DNA of 40,291 bases from Thermoguttaceae bacterium (GCA_017557195.1 JAFZAL010000176.1:1-40291); one strand, 5' to 3'. Counted from the stretch's first letter, positions 24,879 to 33,504 are shown. Translations and numbers: made by a program. The notes: generated by a model from the sequence alone, not told the origin.

Positions 24879-25304
24879 TTATTCTTCCCCCCACTTCGTT
24901 GACCGTCCGCGTTTTTTGTCGCTCTGGCGGGCTTTATTTTCCAGCCGACGGTGGATTGACCCGAGCGTCGGCTTGGTGGGGATTCGTTTTTTCGGCGGGA
25001 CGATAACGACGGCAATGATGTGACGCAGTTTGGTCAGACAGTCCTGCTTGTTTTTGACCTGGTCGCGGGTCAGCTGGCTTTTGACGATGAACTCGCCCTC
25101 CTTCGTCCAGAAAGAGGGGTATCGCTGATGAAGCCGTTTGATCGCATCCGCATTGAGCGCGCCAATTTCCGTCGGCTTCCAAACGAGCATGACTTTGCTG
25201 GAAACTTTGTTGACGTTCTGTCCGCCCGGTCCGCCGCTGCGAACGTAACTGAACTGGAACTGGTCGCCGGGAATCGTCAGGTCTTTGTTGATTACGAGAT
25301 CCAT
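24879..25304 (-). CDS. arfB: Alternative ribosome-rescue factor ArfB (YaeJ/ICT1 type)
   Basis: A 141-residue peptidyl-tRNA hydrolase that frees ribosomes stalled without a stop codon. The catalytic GGQ is in VRSGGPGGQNVNKV (residues about 20-33). The domain continues KVMLVWKPTEIGAL and FIVKSQLTRDQVKNK. The C-terminal tail is basic and probably unfolded (RRLENKARQSDKKRG), as needed to enter the mRNA channel. Length matches the family. The ATG at 25304 begins 1 base after the stop of the upstream Gfo/Idh/MocA gene, suggesting translational coupling; a longer open frame upstream overlaps that gene and is rejected. Confidence 0.92.
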   Translation of the reverse strand: MDLVINKDLTIPGDQFQFSYVRSGGPGGQNVNKVSSKVMLVWKPTEIGALNADAIKRLHQRYPSFWTKEGEFIVKSQLTRDQVKNKQDCLTKLRHIIAVVIVPPKKRIPTKPTLGSIHRRLENKARQSDKKRGRSTKWGEE

Positions 25305-25305
25305 T

Positions 25306-26769
25306 TTATCCAACGTTAATCCAGGAATCGATGTTTTCAAACGTGTACGGGTCGCGCTGCGGTCGGTCGAACAGGAACGAGCTGTTGGCGACGTCGGCGT
25401 TTTCTCCAACGTACTTTTGCGCCGCAGCGTCCCATTCCAGAGACGGCAAATCGTGAACCATCATGATGTTGCCGGTTAAGCCGGTAACGTCCGTATTGAA
25501 TCCCAGCCAGGCGGGATAGTACGTGTTGACGTTTCCGGTTTTAACGCAGTGCGAGAAATGAACATGCTCGCCGCCCTTTTGAGCGAACGGCAGACCTTTG
25601 CCCTTGACGCGGCTGACCATGCAGTACTGCAGGTCGCGTCCAACGTCGATGTCGTTCGGACCGGGTTCCCAGTTGAGGATTTCGGGCGAGCTGGCTTCCG
25701 GTTTGTCGAAGGGCCATTTTGACAGATACCAGCCCTCGGTTCCTTCGACTTTAATGCCGATGGTCGTGTCGCTCCAGATTCTCATCTTGACGCCGTTAGC
25801 AAAGACCGCGTTGATGTCCCAGTTGGGCGCGGTCGTCCAGGCGACGTCGGCGGGCGGGAAATCCTTGATGTTTTCCGTCTTGCCGGGAATTGAGTAACGG
25901 GTGTCGGGGTTGTCGGTATTGACGGAGAACTTGACCGGCGGCTGCGCGTCGGAGTTCGCCGCCCAGTAGGCGATGTTGATAAGATGGGCGCCCCAGTCCG
26001 GCAGGGTTCCGCCGGCGTAGGAGAAATGGTTGCGCCAGTTGATGTGCAGACGTCCCGGCATGAACGGCAGGATCGGCGCGGGACCTGACCAGAGGTCGTA
26101 GTCCAGCGTCGGGGGAATCGGTCGGACGTTGAAGTCTGTATTGTTGCGAATCCGGTTTCCGTGCGGCAGAAGAACCTTGATGTTTTTCAACTCGCCGATG
26201 ATCTTGTTACGGCACAGGTTGGCGACTTTCTGGCAGACGTCAAACGTACGGAACTCGGACGCGACTTGCAGGACTTTCCCTGTCTCCTTTTGCGTCTGGA
26301 CGAGTTTCTGCCCCTGGCGAATCGTGAGGACGGGTTTCTCCGTGATGACGTGTTTGCCAGCTTTCATGGCATAGACGGACATGAGAACGTGCCAGTGGTC
26401 GGGCGTGATAACGTCGATAGCGTCAACGTCTTTCCGGTTGACGACGTCGCGGAAATCCTTGAACGCAGCGACGCTGTAGGTCGTTCCCGTCTGCTTTGTA
26501 TACGTACTGTTGACGTAATTTTTGACGTCGTTGAGATGGTTCTCGTCCGGGTCGCAGATAGCAACGATTTGCTGCTCCTTGTTTTGTAACATCAGCGGAC
26601 AGTTCCAGGTTCGGGAATGACTTCCGCAGCCGACGACGCCCATCGCTACGCGTTCGTTGGCGGACACGGCTCCGTCCAGCCCCAGCGCAGACCCCGGAAC
26701 TGTCATCGGCGCTGCAACCGCCGCCGCAGTCAACCCTTTAATAAAATCTCGTCTGGTAAGCGATGACAT
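25306..26769 (-). CDS. Tat-exported Gfo/Idh/MocA-family oxidoreductase (second)
   Basis: A 487-residue NAD(P)-dependent oxidoreductase. A twin-arginine signal (LTRRDFIKGLTAAAVAAP) precedes the Rossmann motif MGVVGCGSHSR. The family lysine motif is ITEKPVLTIRQGQK, and VITPDHWHVLMS lies before it. The C-terminal domain carries YAGGTLPDWGAHLINIAYWA, typical of planctomycete members. It is only distantly like the 10027-11391 protein, so the two probably act on different sugars. The start has AAGGAG about 10 bases upstream. It forms a transcription unit with arfB, an unrelated housekeeping gene. Confidence 0.87.
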   Translation of the reverse strand: MSSLTRRDFIKGLTAAAVAAPMTVPGSALGLDGAVSANERVAMGVVGCGSHSRTWNCPLMLQNKEQQIVAICDPDENHLNDVKNYVNSTYTKQTGTTYSVAAFKDFRDVVNRKDVDAIDVITPDHWHVLMSVYAMKAGKHVITEKPVLTIRQGQKLVQTQKETGKVLQVASEFRTFDVCQKVANLCRNKIIGELKNIKVLLPHGNRIRNNTDFNVRPIPPTLDYDLWSGPAPILPFMPGRLHINWRNHFSYAGGTLPDWGAHLINIAYWAANSDAQPPVKFSVNTDNPDTRYSIPGKTENIKDFPPADVAWTTAPNWDINAVFANGVKMRIWSDTTIGIKVEGTEGWYLSKWPFDKPEASSPEILNWEPGPNDIDVGRDLQYCMVSRVKGKGLPFAQKGGEHVHFSHCVKTGNVNTYYPAWLGFNTDVTGLTGNIMMVHDLPSLEWDAAAQKYVGENADVANSSFLFDRPQRDPYTFENIDSWINVG

Positions 26770-26954
26770 AGTATTTTGTCTCCTTAAAATCTAAATATTC
26801 GGGTATTATAAACGTAATTGTACCCGGTTTGAAAATCGATGTCAAGGGAGAGAAAGAAAAATGTTGGGTATTTGGGCGCGGTCAGATACGGTTGCTATTC
26901 AACGCAATCGCGCCCTGCCCTCAAAAGCGCCGACAAGATTCTTCCGAAATTATC

Positions 26955-26983
26955 TTGACAGGATTCCGTTCTCCGTTTATAAT
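26955..26983 (+). promoter_or_regulatory. Perfect-consensus sigma-70 promoter, probably leaderless
   Basis: TTGACA (26955-26960), 17 bases, TATAAT (26978-26983). The expected transcription start is near 26990, and ATG is at 26991, so the transcript probably has no leader. Confidence 0.85.
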
Positions 26984-26990
26984 TGCATAT

Positions 26991-28034
26991 ATGAGAATTC
27001 GCTCAATGTTAATTCTGCTGACGGTTTTGACGATTCCCTGTCTGGGGCTGGCTCAGATAGATTCCGGCTTGACATATTCCGAAGCAGCGAGAGCTGACGC
27101 GGTCAAGCGCGGTTTGAAGTACTTGACGGCAAGTCAGAAGCCCAACGGCTCGTTCGGGACCGGGTACTACGATGGGGACGCTGCCGTTACGGCTCTGGCG
27201 GGGATGGCGTTTATTTCGTCCGGGGACGTCTGTGAGACGCCGGACGCGCCGTCGTCAAAATGCGTCAAGTATCTTTTGTCAATCGCCCGACCGGACGGGT
27301 TTATCAATCGACCCGCCACTGCAGACGCGGACGGATCGTTTCGACCCATGTACGGACACGGGTTCGCAACGCTCTTTCTGGCGGAAACGGCGGGAATGTA
27401 TCAAGGCGACGACCTGATTCCCGTTCTCGACCGGGCGGTCAAGCTGATAATTGCGTCTCAAAACGACGAGGGCGGCTGGCGATATTTCCCTGTAAAAAAA
27501 GACGCTGACGTTTCCGTTACAGCTTGCCAGGTCATGGCGCTCAGAGCGGCGAGAAACGCTGGTCGTGACGTCCCGGCAGAAACAATCGATCGGGCGGTGA
27601 AATATCTCTTGGCGCGCCAAAACAGCGACGGCGGGTTCATGTACATGAGTCCGTCTGGAGAAAGCGCCCTGCCCCGCTCCGCCGCCGTTGCCGCTGCTCT
27701 GTATTCCGCCGGGCAGAACGACAACCCTGCGTTACAGAAATCGTTTGACTATCTCAACCGACATCTTCAAACCGCGTTCGCCCAAAAAGCGCAGTCGCCG
27801 TTACCGGGATTTAACGAAGACTATCCGTACTACGCAATCTATTATCTTTCCGGAGCGTACAGACAACAGCAAAAAGACTGGCAGACGTGGCGAAACCGCA
27901 TCGTCCCGGTTTTGCTCTCCGCTCAAAATCCCGACGGCAGCTGGTCAAGCGAGTTCTCCAAAGACTACGCCACCGCCATGGCTCTAATCGTCTTGCAGCT
28001 GGAAAACAACTATTTGCCGATATGGCAAAAATAG
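26991..28034 (+). CDS. Exported squalene-cyclase/prenyltransferase-repeat protein
   Basis: A 347-residue exported alpha-barrel protein. Signal peptide RIRSMLILLTVLTIPCLGLA is followed by at least four repeats of the QxxxGxW/F type: LTASQKPNGSFG, IIASQNDEGGWRY, LLARQNSDGGFMY and LLSAQNPDGSWSS. These form an alpha/alpha toroid as in terpene cyclases, but the DxDD catalytic motif of squalene cyclase is not seen, so a cyclase activity is doubtful. Such exported toroids are common in Planctomycetota and their function is not known. The ATG at 26991 is chosen over a frame open from 26829, because a perfect promoter ends just before it and the signal peptide starts there. The TAG stop is the first unit of a GGGAATA array. 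Confidence 0.78.
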   Translation: MRIRSMLILLTVLTIPCLGLAQIDSGLTYSEAARADAVKRGLKYLTASQKPNGSFGTGYYDGDAAVTALAGMAFISSGDVCETPDAPSSKCVKYLLSIARPDGFINRPATADADGSFRPMYGHGFATLFLAETAGMYQGDDLIPVLDRAVKLIIASQNDEGGWRYFPVKKDADVSVTACQVMALRAARNAGRDVPAETIDRAVKYLLARQNSDGGFMYMSPSGESALPRSAAVAAALYSAGQNDNPALQKSFDYLNRHLQTAFAQKAQSPLPGFNEDYPYYAIYYLSGAYRQQQKDWQTWRNRIVPVLLSAQNPDGSWSSEFSKDYATAMALIVLQLENNYLPIWQK

Positions 28035-28066
28035 GGAGTAGGGAATAGGAAATAGGGAATAGGGAA
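28032..28066. repeat. Heptamer array, GGGAATA units, single arm
   Basis: Five units of TAGGGAG/TAGGGAA/TAGGAAA type start at the TAG stop codon of the upstream gene and end just before the convergent gene's stop (28070-28072). No inverted arm is seen. Confidence 0.8.
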
Positions 28067-28069
28067 TTT

Positions 28070-28822
28070 TTACAACCAAAGGCGGCGCAAGAAAAAGACA
28101 GCGCACTTGTATACAATCGACGGGACCAGCATAACGGTCGAGCCATGTTCGGCGCAGCGAATCGCTTTCTTAACAACCCAGTCGGCGTCCATCCAAAGCC
28201 AGTTGGGAATCTTTCCGTAGAGGTCTTTGTCAATCAGCATTTCCGGCGTGGAATGGAATCCGGTTCTGACGAATCCAGGGCATAAGACAACTGCTCGAAC
28301 GCCGGTTCCCTTCAGGTCGCACGCCAAGCCGCGGGTAAACGAGACGACGTACGCTTTGGTCGAGCAGTAGTCAACAGATCCCTTTCCAAAGAAAAACGCG
28401 CCGACGGACGATGTGTTGAGAATATACCCTCGCCCGTTGGCTTTCATAACCTTCGCCGCCTCATACGACAGACGCTCGACAGCGGCACAGTGCGTTACAA
28501 GCATGTCGGTCGAACGCTTGATGTCGTTGTCTGGATAGATCTGCCCGCCCAAGCCAAAGCCAGCGTTGTTGATCATCCATTCCAAATCGGGAGTTGACGC
28601 GACTCGGTTCGCCAGGGCGTCGATTCCCTCAAAGGTTGACAGGTCAACGCTTATCGTTTCAATCTGAGCGTCTGGCGCCAAAAGGAGCAGTTCTTCTTTT
28701 GCTTTTGCCAGACGTTCTTCGTTTCGAGCGCAAAGTACAACGACGTCGTTCTTTTTAACAAGCTGCTTGGCGTAGGCGAGACCGAGTCCGCTCGACGCGC
28801 CGGTGATGATTGCTGTTGACAT
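28070..28822 (-). CDS. Short-chain dehydrogenase/reductase
   Basis: A 250-residue classical SDR. The nucleotide-binding motif TGASSGLGLAYA lies at residues about 6-17, NNAGFGLGG at about 84, and the catalytic Ser in LNTSSVGAFFFG and Tyr/Lys in VDYCSTKAYVVSF. The motif CPGFVRTGFHS follows. The C-terminus is extended and hydrophobic (IVYKCAVFFLRRLWL), suggesting membrane contact, and resembles the DltE/YqjQ-like SDR group. Substrate unknown. The ATG at 28822 is chosen by the family N-terminus; 31 further codons upstream run into a heptamer array. No Shine-Dalgarno is visible. Confidence 0.85.
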   Translation of the reverse strand: MSTAIITGASSGLGLAYAKQLVKKNDVVVLCARNEERLAKAKEELLLLAPDAQIETISVDLSTFEGIDALANRVASTPDLEWMINNAGFGLGGQIYPDNDIKRSTDMLVTHCAAVERLSYEAAKVMKANGRGYILNTSSVGAFFFGKGSVDYCSTKAYVVSFTRGLACDLKGTGVRAVVLCPGFVRTGFHSTPEMLIDKDLYGKIPNWLWMDADWVVKKAIRCAEHGSTVMLVPSIVYKCAVFFLRRLWL

Positions 28823-28863
28823 GATAGGTGAGGACAAACAGGAGTGAAATACTTGAAAAGTGA

Positions 28864-28966
28864 ATAGTGGTAAGTGGTAAGTGGCAAGTGGTAAGGACGC
28901 AAGCGTATTTCTCAATCAATACTAACCACTAACCACTAAATACTACCTACTTACCACTCTCTACTA
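28864..28966. repeat. Heptamer element, AGTGGTA arms with ggacgcaagcg core (copy 2)
   Basis: Forward arm AGTGGTA/AGTGGCA, core aaggacgcaagcg, then a reverse arm of ACCACTA/ACCACTT/TACTACC units. It includes the TAG stop of the exporter gene at 28964-28966 and ends 42 bases from the SDR start. Confidence 0.85.
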
Positions 28967-31900
28967 TTCTTCCGTCGTTTCCGATTCAGCCGGTTCAGTC
29001 GATTTGACGGAACGGAGGAAAATCTTGCCCCAGCCGGAAAGCAAGATTGCCGGGAGAACCGTCAAGTCGCTAAACAGGGCTGAGAACAACAAGGCGCACA
29101 TGAAAAAGCTGAAGTAAATCGTCGGAATGAAGGGGCTTATCATGTACGTTACCAATCCCAGCGAGCAGACGGACGACGTCTGGAACATGGCAGAGCCGCA
29201 TTTTCGGTACGCCAGCTGCGTTGACTCTTTTCTGTCCATGCCGCGTTGATGACCGATTCTGTACCACGTAATAAAGTGAACTGTGTTGTCAACGGCTATT
29301 CCCAGCGCGGCAGAACCGGTAAGCATGGTTCCAATTTCAACGCGAAGACCGCTCCAGCCAACGAGTCCAAAAACGAAAATCACCGGTAAAAGGCTCGGAT
29401 AAACCGCCAGAGTTCCGCATCTAAACGAACGGAACAGACAAACCAGAATCAAGCCGATGATTAAAAACGCCGTTAAAAAGCTGACTCTCAAGTCGTCCAA
29501 AAGCTGGTTTTGCGCCTTGCTAAAGACCGGAACGCCGCCTGTTACAATGAACTCTGGCTTGGTTAGCGGAAGCGGAGCGGTTTTCTTGATGGTTGTTTCG
29601 GATTTACTGGACGTAACAGGCGCTTCGTTTGAGCGCTCCGCATTGGATTTCGCCGGCGATTCCGGATTGGCGTCGCTGTCGACAACAATATCCGGCATGG
29701 CGTCGCCGTCAACGGGAATCGCCGCAGCGTCGTCAACTGTAATTCCCAAACTGGCGTCGTCGTCAACGGGAATCGCCGCAGCGTCGTCAACTGAAATTCC
29801 CAAACTGGCGTCGTTGTCAACAGGAATCGCGGCAGCGTCGTCAACCGGAATGTCTGGAACGGCTAGAGCGTCTTCTGGAAGAGCCGGGACGTCGTTTAAC
29901 GGAGAACTGTCGTCAGGCAGAACTGGAACGGCTTCTTCCGCTGAAGGCGTCTCGTCGGCTGTCGGCTGTTCTGATTTCTCAACAACGTTTTCCGACGGGA
30001 CTGCGGATTTTTGTTCTGCTTTTGGTGTAACAACGCCAGTCTTGGCGTTAATTCTAAATGGATCGCCGTCTGACAGAGGCGCGTTGAATTTATCCGCGTT
30101 CTCCTTGATCTTGTTGAGTTCCTGTTCGATAATTTCTCCTTGCGGACGTATCGACGATTCTCCCGATACTGTAGTTGATACGAAAATATCTTTGTTTGCC
30201 GCCGTTACAGGATCCGCCGTTTTAACGGCTGGAGCGGAAAGCGCATTTTGACCGGTAGTATTAATCTGTTCATCGACAATTTGTTTAATCTGCTTGATAA
30301 TAGGATCGTATTCAACTTGTCTCATGGCGTACGTTCTGACGGTAATTCTCCAATACTGATTGCCGTCCTGTTCCTTGAAATAGCCGGATTCCGCAAAACC
30401 TTTTTTGGCGACGTCTATCTTTCTGTTAAAGATTCTTTTGGCTGCAACATACTCCGATTTGGCTTCCTTTGGCGGAAGATCAGAAATGAAATTGGCAATG
30501 CTGATAATGCCAACGTCTTTTATATTTGACTTAAGTTTATCGGTAACGTCGCGAACGAAGCACAATCGGTCGAAGATCTGTTCATTTTCTCCCTGAGGCC
30601 AGGTAAACATGACTTCAACGGGAATAATCGGACCAAACTTGTCTTCTACCCACTTATAGTCTCGAATGGGCTGCGTATAAGAACGAAGCATGGAGTGAAG
30701 CCCGATGCTGGTTTGGATACGGTTTGCACCCCAAAAGGAGAAGATCGCTATGACCAGGGAAACCGTCAAAACCATATAGGGAGATCGGCTAACCCATGGA
30801 TAAAAACCCCGTTCGAGAATGTTTGCCAATTCCCATTTGGAGTTCTTGTACTTTACGTTCTTCCACAAGGTTATCGGAAAGGCATTGTAATAAATCGGCA
30901 GGAAGATCAAAATAACGCAAACGGAAATCGCCAGCGCTACTGACGATACGACCCCGAATTTACGTATCGGAACAAGCTGACTGTTCAAGAACGACAACAG
31001 CCCGGCGATGGTTGTGATAATCGAAATAAACGTTGGAACCAGAGCTGTTTTCAGCGCGCTGAACATGGCGTCGCGCGGGTCTTCCAATCTGGCGATGGCG
31101 TCTCGATAGTAGTTGGTCAGATGGATTCCTGCCGACATCGAAAGGACAAACGTCAGGTTGACCGACAGCATTAAAATGGAGTCAAACTGAAAATTGAGTC
31201 CGTCCAGGTGAATGTCATACCCTTTAATAAAATAATTGAGCCAGTAAATCAAAGCCAGACACATCTGCTGGTTCATAAACGAAACCAGAAATACGGTAAT
31301 CGCCGCTCGCCAGGATCGGAAACATAAAAACGAAATAATAATCCCGATCAGGTACGACGCCGCGTTCATCTCAATTAAACGCGTTCGGCAGATGTTGTTA
31401 ATGGCAATCGGGTCCAGCGACGGTCCGGCGGCGTGAAACGTGGACAAATCCAAACCGACGGATTCCGCTATTTTCCATAAACCGTTAATCGCGTCTGTAC
31501 GATTTTTTCTGCCGTCGTCAGACAGCATGGCAATAAGACAGGTTTTACTGTAATCGGTCGAAACCAGAAAACCCTTCATTCGTTCGATAATTTCAGATTC
31601 TGAAAGCTGCGAGCTTTCAGGAAGCTGCGCGTTACTCGCAGTGAGCTTGTCCAAGAAGTCTTTGCCTGTTACAACTTCGCGGTAAAGGACGAGTTCTTTT
31701 CCGCTAGCCGTGGGTTGCGGAGAACGAAGTTTTTTCTGAAACTCTATTAGCTGAGGCGAATCCAAAGTGCAGTCTTCCCAGCTGATAACCAGAACCTCGT
31801 TTGCGTTGAAGATTCTGCCGAATTCCTTGAGCAGCTTCGTTTCCTCGAATTTTTCCGGAATCCAGTCTGTTACATTGTTTTCCAAATGCTCCCAGGATTT

Positions 31901-32020
31901 TTTCGCTCCGTAAATGATAAACGGCAAGACGGCAAGGAGCAGTGCGACCATCAGAAATCGACGGCTGATTAACGCTTTTAAAACAGAAAAAACGATATCG
32001 ACAGTTGTAGACTTTTTCAA
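28964..32020 (-). CDS. RND/MMPL-type exporter with long acidic repeat insert
   Basis: An inner-membrane transporter of about 1018 residues with two halves, each with one N-terminal helix, a large outside loop and five further helices, as in MMPL/HpnN-type RND proteins. Half one: MVALLLAVLPFIIYGAKK, then NLTFVLSMSAGIHLTNYY, where Asp/His residues sit in a membrane helix. Half two begins FLTAFLIIGLILVCLFRS and includes GSAALGIAVDNTVHFITWY. The second loop carries an unusual Pro/Asp/Ala-rich insert (about residues 600-810) with three 18-residue repeats. Substrate could be a lipid or hydrophobic compound. The start is uncertain: TTG at 32020, GTG at 32116, or ATG within the first helix (residues MVALLL) are possible; a likely promoter overlaps the GTG. 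The TAG stop lies in a heptamer array. Confidence 0.75.
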   Translation of the reverse strand: MKKSTTVDIVFSVLKALISRRFLMVALLLAVLPFIIYGAKKSWEHLENNVTDWIPEKFEETKLLKEFGRIFNANEVLVISWEDCTLDSPQLIEFQKKLRSPQPTASGKELVLYREVVTGKDFLDKLTASNAQLPESSQLSESEIIERMKGFLVSTDYSKTCLIAMLSDDGRKNRTDAINGLWKIAESVGLDLSTFHAAGPSLDPIAINNICRTRLIEMNAASYLIGIIISFLCFRSWRAAITVFLVSFMNQQMCLALIYWLNYFIKGYDIHLDGLNFQFDSILMLSVNLTFVLSMSAGIHLTNYYRDAIARLEDPRDAMFSALKTALVPTFISIITTIAGLLSFLNSQLVPIRKFGVVSSVALAISVCVILIFLPIYYNAFPITLWKNVKYKNSKWELANILERGFYPWVSRSPYMVLTVSLVIAIFSFWGANRIQTSIGLHSMLRSYTQPIRDYKWVEDKFGPIIPVEVMFTWPQGENEQIFDRLCFVRDVTDKLKSNIKDVGIISIANFISDLPPKEAKSEYVAAKRIFNRKIDVAKKGFAESGYFKEQDGNQYWRITVRTYAMRQVEYDPIIKQIKQIVDEQINTTGQNALSAPAVKTADPVTAANKDIFVSTTVSGESSIRPQGEIIEQELNKIKENADKFNAPLSDGDPFRINAKTGVVTPKAEQKSAVPSENVVEKSEQPTADETPSAEEAVPVLPDDSSPLNDVPALPEDALAVPDIPVDDAAAIPVDNDASLGISVDDAAAIPVDDDASLGITVDDAAAIPVDGDAMPDIVVDSDANPESPAKSNAERSNEAPVTSSKSETTIKKTAPLPLTKPEFIVTGGVPVFSKAQNQLLDDLRVSFLTAFLIIGLILVCLFRSFRCGTLAVYPSLLPVIFVFGLVGWSGLRVEIGTMLTGSAALGIAVDNTVHFITWYRIGHQRGMDRKESTQLAYRKCGSAMFQTSSVCSLGLVTYMISPFIPTIYFSFFMCALLFSALFSDLTVLPAILLSGWGKIFLRSVKSTEPAESETTEE
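29708..29860 (-). repeat. 54-bp tandem repeat inside the exporter gene
   Basis: Nearly identical units begin at 29708, 29762 and 29816 (the third partial). They encode an 18-residue unit built on VDDAAAIPVD and DASLGI. The open frame on the opposite strand here is a Ser/Ala-rich shadow of the same repeat. Confidence 0.9.
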
Positions 32021-32395
32021 CGTTGTGCGCCCTAAAATGCAGGATTCATAAATTCCCTTCCCGGACGATAGCCTGCTGCGTTTCTTCCAGGAACAACTAA
32101 TTGCATATAATAACACATAATAGCAATTTGTAAAGACGGATTAAGCCCTGTATAGAACAATCAGTGGGACATTTCAGAGTTGTAAAAATAGATAGAAAAA
32201 TAAAAACAGAAAGATTAATTGTAAGCGTAAAAGATGCGAATTATTCACAATATGCGTAACTGACAGAGAAAACGTTCATCTCGACAGTCTGCATGTTTTG
32301 CAGAGTTTGCGTTCTTTGAAAAAAGTTCGTGCGAGAAATCGTGAAATCCATGTTTCTCAAAAATGCGATAAAGAACGTGTGCTTTGAAAGAACGA
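32021..32395. other. Spacer with a candidate minus-strand promoter
   Basis: No gene is supported. On the minus strand TTTACA (about 32132-32137), 17 bases, ATTATA (about 32109-32114) could drive the exporter gene. The AT-rich stretch 32150-32395 shows no repeat of the heptamer or GC-palindrome kind and no terminator. Confidence 0.35.
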
Positions 32396-33286
32396 CTATA
32401 ATCCAAGGCATTTCTGCATGAATAGGGCTTCTTCTTCCAGACCGTTTTCAGAATAGAACTTTTCCAGTTTTCTCCAGCGGGCGACGTAATCGACTTTTGT
32501 CGCGAAATTGAGTTTCTTTAAACATTCCGGGCAAAGATACAGCGGCGTGACGTCGGCTTCTTCCAATGAATTGACGCCGTTCATGTTACACTTATAGGCA
32601 ATGCAGTGCCGCATGGAAAACATGTGCCCGACTTCGTGCGACGCAATGCGGAGCGTACGCCGCAAAACGGTTTTGACTTCGTCCGGGTCGTCCGGATTCC
32701 CGTTTCTCGCCAGCGACCAGACGCCAACGCGCTGTTTGTACAAAGCGTATCCAAAACAGAAGTTCCATTCTGGATCGGGAAAGAGATCTTCCGCCGTAAA
32801 GGCAATGTATGCCGCCGCGTCTTCCGGGCAGCGGGGCAGAAGAACCTTTTCGCAAATGTACGTTGCGTTAAACTGTCTCTGCCCCATCGGATGAATGCGT
32901 CTGGCGGAAATCGGAACGACAGACGAGTCCAACGGCGGCAGGGTTTGAGTTTTCAAACCGTAAAAGACGCCGAGATATTCCACCGTCTTGCTGACTACGG
33001 CTTTTTGAGAATCGGACATGCGCCCTAAAATCTGAACGTAGATTACTTTTCGTTTGGCGGTTGCGAGTACGGGTCGCCCGGCTTTGTACTGAGAAAACGT
33101 TTGTCCCGGCTCTTTTTGCTCGAATTGCCAGGACCCCGGCTGAGGTTCAGGAAACGGCTGAGCGATAGACTTGAGCTCGTTAAACGTCAACGGTTTAGCC
33201 GCCAAAGCGCGGTCGCTATAAAAGCCTGCGCTGAGAGCGCTGAGAAATATTAGAACGATCGACGCTGAAAGCCGTGCAGAGTTCAT
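32396..33286 (-). CDS. Exported archaemetzincin-like metalloprotease
   Basis: A 296-residue zinc protease of the archaemetzincin (M54) type. The zinc site is HEVGHMFSMRHC: His217, Glu218, His221 and His227, with Cys228 of the family. Downstream CNMNGVNSLEEAD and LCPECLKKL give the extra Cys-based zinc site of this family. The core is preceded by IYVQILGRMSDSQKAVVSKT and by SARRIHPMGQRQFNATYI. Unlike most cytosolic archaemetzincins it has an N-terminal signal peptide (SARLSASIVLIFLSALSAGF), so it is probably exported. Its ATG overlaps the stop of the 73-aa gene upstream by four bases (ATGA), indicating translational coupling. Confidence 0.88.
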   Translation of the reverse strand: MNSARLSASIVLIFLSALSAGFYSDRALAAKPLTFNELKSIAQPFPEPQPGSWQFEQKEPGQTFSQYKAGRPVLATAKRKVIYVQILGRMSDSQKAVVSKTVEYLGVFYGLKTQTLPPLDSSVVPISARRIHPMGQRQFNATYICEKVLLPRCPEDAAAYIAFTAEDLFPDPEWNFCFGYALYKQRVGVWSLARNGNPDDPDEVKTVLRRTLRIASHEVGHMFSMRHCIAYKCNMNGVNSLEEADVTPLYLCPECLKKLNFATKVDYVARWRKLEKFYSENGLEEEALFMQKCLGL

Positions 33287-33504
33287 TCTTCTGTTACAGA
33301 CGGCGGCGTATTAACCGGGGCGTCTGGATGATTTTCATTGTAAATCCGCTGCCACGATTCGTATTGGGGATCGCCGGGCTTGAACGTAAAAGACGTATCT
33401 GGCAATTTGCGTCCTTGCCGCGTTTGGGAATGAACGCGAACCACCAGGACGCCATCGCCGCGATTTATTATCGTATATGGAACCTCATCGGTTGCAACTG
33501 ACAT
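33283..33504 (-). CDS. 73-residue protein coupled to the metalloprotease
   Basis: A small soluble protein with no signal peptide or membrane helix. It is beta-rich in the first half (VPYTIINRGDGVLVVRVHSQ) and ends with a Pro/acidic tail (PVNTPPSVTEE). Motifs include RQGRKLPDTSFTFKPGDP. No family is recognised. It is convincing as a gene because its stop overlaps the protease start as ATGA and the codon use is like its neighbours. Its partner gene suggests a regulatory or inhibitory role, which is inference only. The ATG at 33504 has a weak GGAT upstream. Confidence 0.6.
   Translation of the reverse strand: MSVATDEVPYTIINRGDGVLVVRVHSQTRQGRKLPDTSFTFKPGDPQYESWQRIYNENHPDAPVNTPPSVTEE

Noticed and set aside
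26829..26990. Upstream extension of the squalene-cyclase-repeat protein by 54 codons
   Set aside because: The extension is not signal-like, contains the perfect promoter, and places the true signal peptide inside the protein.
29457..30251. Ser/Ala/Thr-rich open frame on the plus strand
   Set aside because: Mirror of the acidic repeat insert in the exporter gene; low complexity arises from the 54-bp repeat.
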